DNA of 64,000 bases from Sipunculus nudus (lineage: Eukaryota; Annelida; Sipuncula; Golfingiida; Sipunculidae): contig CM049309.1 of assembly GCA_026874595.1 (NCBI GenBank), positions 5,168,576-5,232,575 of the forward strand, written 5' to 3'. The notes beneath the pieces were generated by a model that was given only the letters and a program-made list of their open reading frames with translations, ran no database searches and had not been told where the DNA came from. This document shows positions 59,640 to 64,000 of the stretch, piece by piece. How positions within the stretch are numbered: position 1 is the first letter of the stretch; each line of letters opens with the position of its first letter. The translations under genes were made by a program, and so were the position numbers.

Positions 59640-60570
59640 AGAGTTGGGCGATAACTCAACATCGTACCGGATGAAATAATTTATATTTATTTCAAGGTTA
59701 AGGTATTACTGGTTCTGTGTCAATTTTATTTTTGGAATTACATATTTTCTGTTTTTTTTATTTATTTGTGTACATTTTTTAGATGATATCATGTTTAACA
59801 TGCGTGATCTCCTGCTGAACTGAACTAGTCAGTTCTTTTCAAAAGTTTCAATGCAAGCTCGATCATGCATTATGGCAATTGAATACACAACGGCCAGAGT
59901 TACATGTCATTGGCACTGCAAGTGTTTTGAAAAATGTTATCCTACACATATAGAACAGTTTAAAGGGATATTAAAAATATCACCTACACCAATATACAAA
60001 CATTATGATATATCGAATAAAATCTGAAGCCACGGAGAGATATATCATTGCTTATTCAGGTATTCAGTCTAGGTAAATATATTTTTGACAGACCTCCAAC
60101 CATAACTGCATGATATCCAAATTATATTTCGGATCTTTATATATTTAATATAATTATTGTATCAAAAGTGGTTAAATACCTTGATAGCTTCTCGAAGGAC
60201 CCTTTTGTATATGATAGTAATAAAATAAGATATAAGATAGTAATTTGGGGAGTTTTGATATTCTGAGGATATACCCATAATCGAGTTCATCAGAAATTAT
60301 AAATAAATGTATACAACTAACCAAGTAATTGAAACCAAGTCACGTTAGTTTTTCTATGCCTTGAACATGTTCCTTGCCAACAGATCAATGAACAGTCTGT
60401 TTAAAATTTCGACGTTTCCGCGTTATTACTCGGGCAGAATAAGTAACCAGCCGAATTAGCTGTCACAAGGACAACATACCGTGACCATGTATCAAGGCAT
60501 TTAACCAATAAACCAACTAGGCCTGTGTAGGCCATAAATACTGTTTTTTTTTAGTTTTAGTATATTTTAC
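59640..60570. other. Gene-free stretch
   Basis: AT-rich; no gene or clear repeat is recognised. Confidence 0.4.
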
Positions 60571-60618
60571 ACTTACATATATCTAGGTCCATGCAGGTGG
60601 GCCTGTCAAGTCACTAAC

Positions 60619-60800
60619 CTTTAATTTCTCTCTGGTAAGGTATATTCCAAGTTCGTCATAACACTTAGGTTTATCACCCATGCAGGATCGGTCAACCGCA
60701 ATACATTGGTACACGAATCCATTTCCCTTTCACTGCTGTTGACCACCGCAGGGATACTTAACTGTGTGGACATTGGTCTCACTACAGTTTCCATCGAGTA
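60619..60800 (-). CDS. Possible Cys-rich exon, with an in-frame stop
   Basis: On the minus strand a frame reads LDGNCSETNVHTVKYPCGGQ, then a TGA, then NGFVYQCIAVDRSCMGDKPK and CYDELGIYLTREKLK, ending at a donor AAG|GTTAGT (60619). The regular Cys spacing suggests an extracellular domain, but the TGA in the middle means it is either a decayed exon or two exons read through. A different frame over the same bases also stays open for 82 codons, so the call is weak. Confidence 0.25.
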
Positions 60801-61488
60801 CACGCTACGGTGCGATATACATATATTAACGCTCCCCAGCATGGTATTAGGTTCCCACGTATAACGCATTGGCGAATTATTGATAAAGGGTCTTGAACAA
60901 TCGAGCAGTCCACATGACCGTTATAAACCCTCAGCTGGTATAGAGTGACTTACTCGATGTAATTCAATACTCTTATTCATCTACTATGGCAAGCACAGAG
61001 AAAGCGAACGTCGTCTCAAAATTACACAACTGCTTTACAAATCCCCATCTTCGCAAGGACTGCAGCAATATATTACGTTACTGGGGGTTTGGTGTGGGAC
61101 TAGGGGTATATATGTCATATATCAGAGTAGGAAACAGTGAAATACTTATTTCATTAAATATGTGTGTAACCTTTACAAGATAAGCTTTATTTCAGTGGGT
61201 TTTAAATAAATCATAATATACTTAATTCTCATTTTAGATTAAATAACCTGATAAGTTTTGTTTTCTTTCTTTGATTTTCTTTCTCTCTTATCATTTTATG
61301 GTTTGCTGGTTTAAAGATAATTATCGAAGTCAAAACTAAATGGAGGCGGAGCTATATTTACCTTTAAAGGATAGACATTTTAAAGGTTGCAATGGCCATG
61401 ACATAAAGCCGCTACAGATTGATCTGTCTCCAGTTTTACTCTCATCGCCCATACGTCATGTATTGACGAAGAATGTTAAATATACCAA

Positions 61489-61491
61489 TAT

Positions 61492-61522
<31 letters not shown>

Positions 61523-64000
61523 TAATACATATTTAACCAGGATAGCCTATTCAGCAAAATGCTGTTTTTCAATAGGGTCCTGGTCTAGATGATATCGATA
61601 AGTACACAGATAAAAAAGCAAATATGAAAGAACTGAAACTAAAATACATGCATACATAAAAAACAGTTATACATTTATGGTTTAAAATGATCATAGAAAA
61701 AAGAAATTCTTAAATGATATACACGAATATTGAGTAAATAAATTTAAATAAGAGGCCTGACTAAAAATTAAAACATGTAAGATCGTGATTTCACAATAAA
61801 TATATTACATAATGACACAGTAATATAGGTGATGAATACAAAGACGAAAAGGCACCCGTGAACAAGCTATGAAAAATTATATGGCATAAATTGCTTGTAC
61901 AATGATTTAAACTGGTAGAGACTGGTTTCAGATTTGACACTTACAGGTAAAGAATTCCAGTGGATGGGACCAGCATATGCAAGACTTGCTTTGAAGGATT
62001 CTCTGTTTGGTTTAGGTAATGATAAATTGAAGCCCTGAGAAAAACGAGTATTATATACACTATTAACACGGTTGAACGTATGCGTAAGAGAGGGAGGGAC
62101 ATTACCAGACAAACATTTAAAGACCATTAAAGAAACAAAATATTGGTATCTCTGTTTAACATTCATCCAACCCAATGTTGCAATCAATGATGTAGAAGAT
62201 ATATTGGTATCATAAGTTTTAGTAACGATTCTAGCAGCTCTATTTTGAAGTTTTTGGAGTTGTAATAAATACGTTTTGGAGGAATTACCCCAGACAGATA
62301 TACAATAATCAATGTGACTCTGAATTAAGGCATTGTAAAGTGTGTTTAAACTAAAGACATCTAAGGTTTTACTTAATCTGAAAAGGAGACCTAGTTTTGA
62401 TACTATTTTGTCGCACACCAGTTGAATATGTTTTTTCCATGTAAGACCAGCGTCGATGATAACACCTAAAAGCTTTGTGTGTTCAACCGGCATCACTGTA
62501 ATGTTATCCATGGAGATGTTCAGTTGATTTCCATTGGTTTTAGACTTGGGGCCAAATAACATGAATGATGATTTTTGGGGATTAATACTCAGTCGATTCT
62601 CTCTAAACCATTTAAGTGCAATTCTGAGATTTACTTGAAATGACTCTATAGCTTTAGCGGCTGAATTCGCTGAAGAATAAATTGAAATATCATCAGCATA
62701 AATGACACATTTCTCACTGAGGAACATTGGAAGATCATTTAGATAAAAAAGGAAAAATATAGGTCCAAGGACAGTGCCCTGTGGGGTACCTATGTCCAAG
62801 GTGCGTGGTTCTGAAAGCAATCCATTAGAATAAACCACTTGCTTACGATTAGACAGGTAGTTTTCGAACCACATAAGCGGTATACCTTTTATGCCATAGT
62901 CACTCATTTTTGTAAGTAAGACAGTGTGATCAAGGCTATCAAAACCTTTTTTTACATCGAGGAAACATGCAGCGGTAACATTATTGTTATTAAGACTGAT
63001 TAAGCATTCGTCAATTATGCTGTGCAAGGCAAATGAAGTTGAACGATTAGGAAGATAAGCGAATTGTTTATCCGAAAACAGATTATTACTTACAAAAAAC
63101 GTAATGAGGCGCGAATTAACGAATTGTTCTATTATTTTTGGCACATGGCCTATAACTGAGATCGGTCAGTAGTTATTTGGATCATCCTTACATCCAGATC
63201 CTTTGTATATAGGAGTGATCCTAGCGGTCTTCCAATCTGCTGGAAACTCGCCGGTTTGAAGTGAGATGTTAAATATGTGGGCTAATGGAGCTGAAATATA
63301 AGGTGCGGCTATCTTAAGGAAAAATCCTGACATTCCCAGTATATCTTCTTTCATACTGGAGTTTACTTTCAACAACTGTGATAAAACAAATTGACTCGAA
63401 ACTGAATTAAAATCAAAAGATTCCAAATTCGGGTTAACAATATGATCGCATGTAAATATTGTTTTCGGAAATTTATCGTTAATATTTTTTCCAACAGAAG
63501 TAAAGTAATGGTTAAATTTATCAGGGTCAATCTTTCCGCTTTCTTTATTGGAGGAGGTTTTCGAAGGCAGTATGTGTTTTAAAGCTTTCCACACACAACC
63601 AGGGTTGGAGCCATTTTTTTGTATCAGCGTAGCATAATACTGGCTACGAGTGGATCTGATAAGATTTGCAACATAATTTCGCTGATGTCGGTACGCAGAC
63701 CAGTCATTACTGTGATTTGTTCTTAATGCGTTCCGATGTGCATAATCACGCAAGTGAATCTCATTAAGTAAATCATTATTGAACCATTTATTTTCGCGAG
63801 CTTTGGTGCGACGTCGAATAAAAGGCGCGTTGTTATTAGAAATTCTCAGAAATTCATAGCGCCACATTTCCCAGGCTAAGTTTACATCAGAAAGTTGCAT
63901 AATTTTTGAAAAAAAATTGGATTTCGATAATTCATCGATAAATTTGTATTCATTGAATTTACGAAGGGTACGGTGATATCCGGATTTTGTAACTGTGACC
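61489..64000 (-). mobile_element. LINE (non-LTR retrotransposon), truncated by the window edge
   Basis: Coding region on the minus strand from beyond 64000 to 61867, a 3' UTR of about 340 bases, and a 3' tail of (AATA)n (TATT repeats on the plus strand at about 61489-61523). A simple-repeat tail rather than poly-A is typical of the L2/CR1-like group. The 5' end is outside the window, so full length is not known. Confidence 0.8.
61867..64000 (-). pseudogene. LINE reverse transcriptase, one in-frame stop, 5'-truncated by the window
   Basis: One frame runs from the window edge to the stop at 61867, broken only by a TGA at 63168-63166 inside the conserved NNY-x-PIS motif, where related elements have Arg. 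The change fits a CGA to TGA transition. The reverse-transcriptase blocks follow in order: DVKKGFDSLDH (first catalytic Asp), GTPQGTVLGPIFFLFYLNDL, and YADD with both catalytic Asp residues, then the thumb-like ARIVTKTYD region. The upstream part (63169-64000) is the usual linker after the endonuclease domain. All else looks intact, so the copy is young. It belongs to the Jockey/CR1/L2 assemblage. The enzyme would copy the element's RNA at a nicked target. Confidence 0.85.

Overview
This is a eukaryotic, AT-rich, repeat-dense window with intron-containing genes and GT..AG splice sites. The repeats (non-LTR retrotransposons, short terminal-inverted-repeat elements, long AT/GA/G tracts) and the architecture of the largest gene fit a lophotrochozoan invertebrate, most likely a bivalve mollusc. 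That assignment is inference; no species marker is visible.

Layout. 0.5-5.7 kb: a tandem duplication of a small two-exon gene of unknown function on the minus strand. Both copies keep a promoter with a CCAAT box and a composite ETS/CRE site. Copy 2 is intact; copy 1 seems to have lost the original splice phase. 5.7-17.7 kb: mostly non-coding DNA with microsatellites, a perfect 174-bp palindrome whose arms each hold a hammerhead-ribozyme-like fold, a degenerate ~130-bp tandem repeat, a 290-bp inverted-repeat element, a decayed LINE end, and a 2-kb hAT-like non-autonomous element. 17.8-18.5 kb: a 228-codon orphan gene. 20.3-27.3 kb: a satellite array of 157 units of exactly 45 bp. 29.0-29.9 kb: a 282-codon basic orphan gene on the minus strand. 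30.8-33.0 kb: a diverged inverted repeat.

35.1-46.9 kb (minus): the main gene, rebuilt here from nine exons whose phases all join, giving about 1,080 residues. It is a kyphoscoliosis-peptidase/hillarin-like protein with a putative N-myristoylation start, a transglutaminase-like domain lacking two of three catalytic residues, four repeats with an LPxxGxY-type motif, and a C-terminal part resembling the dynein heavy-chain stalk. 52.5-53.8 kb: a membrane-anchored methyltransferase-like gene. 54-61 kb: mainly repeats, with two weak exon candidates. 61.5-64.0 kb: a LINE reverse transcriptase on the minus strand, interrupted by one stop codon and running off the window.

The host genes do not form an operon or an evident pathway. 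Apart from the tandem pair they look independent, separated and invaded by several families of small DNA transposons (a PIF/Harbinger-like family with three clear target-site duplications, and an hAT-like family), many of which carry internal poly-G/poly-C tracts.
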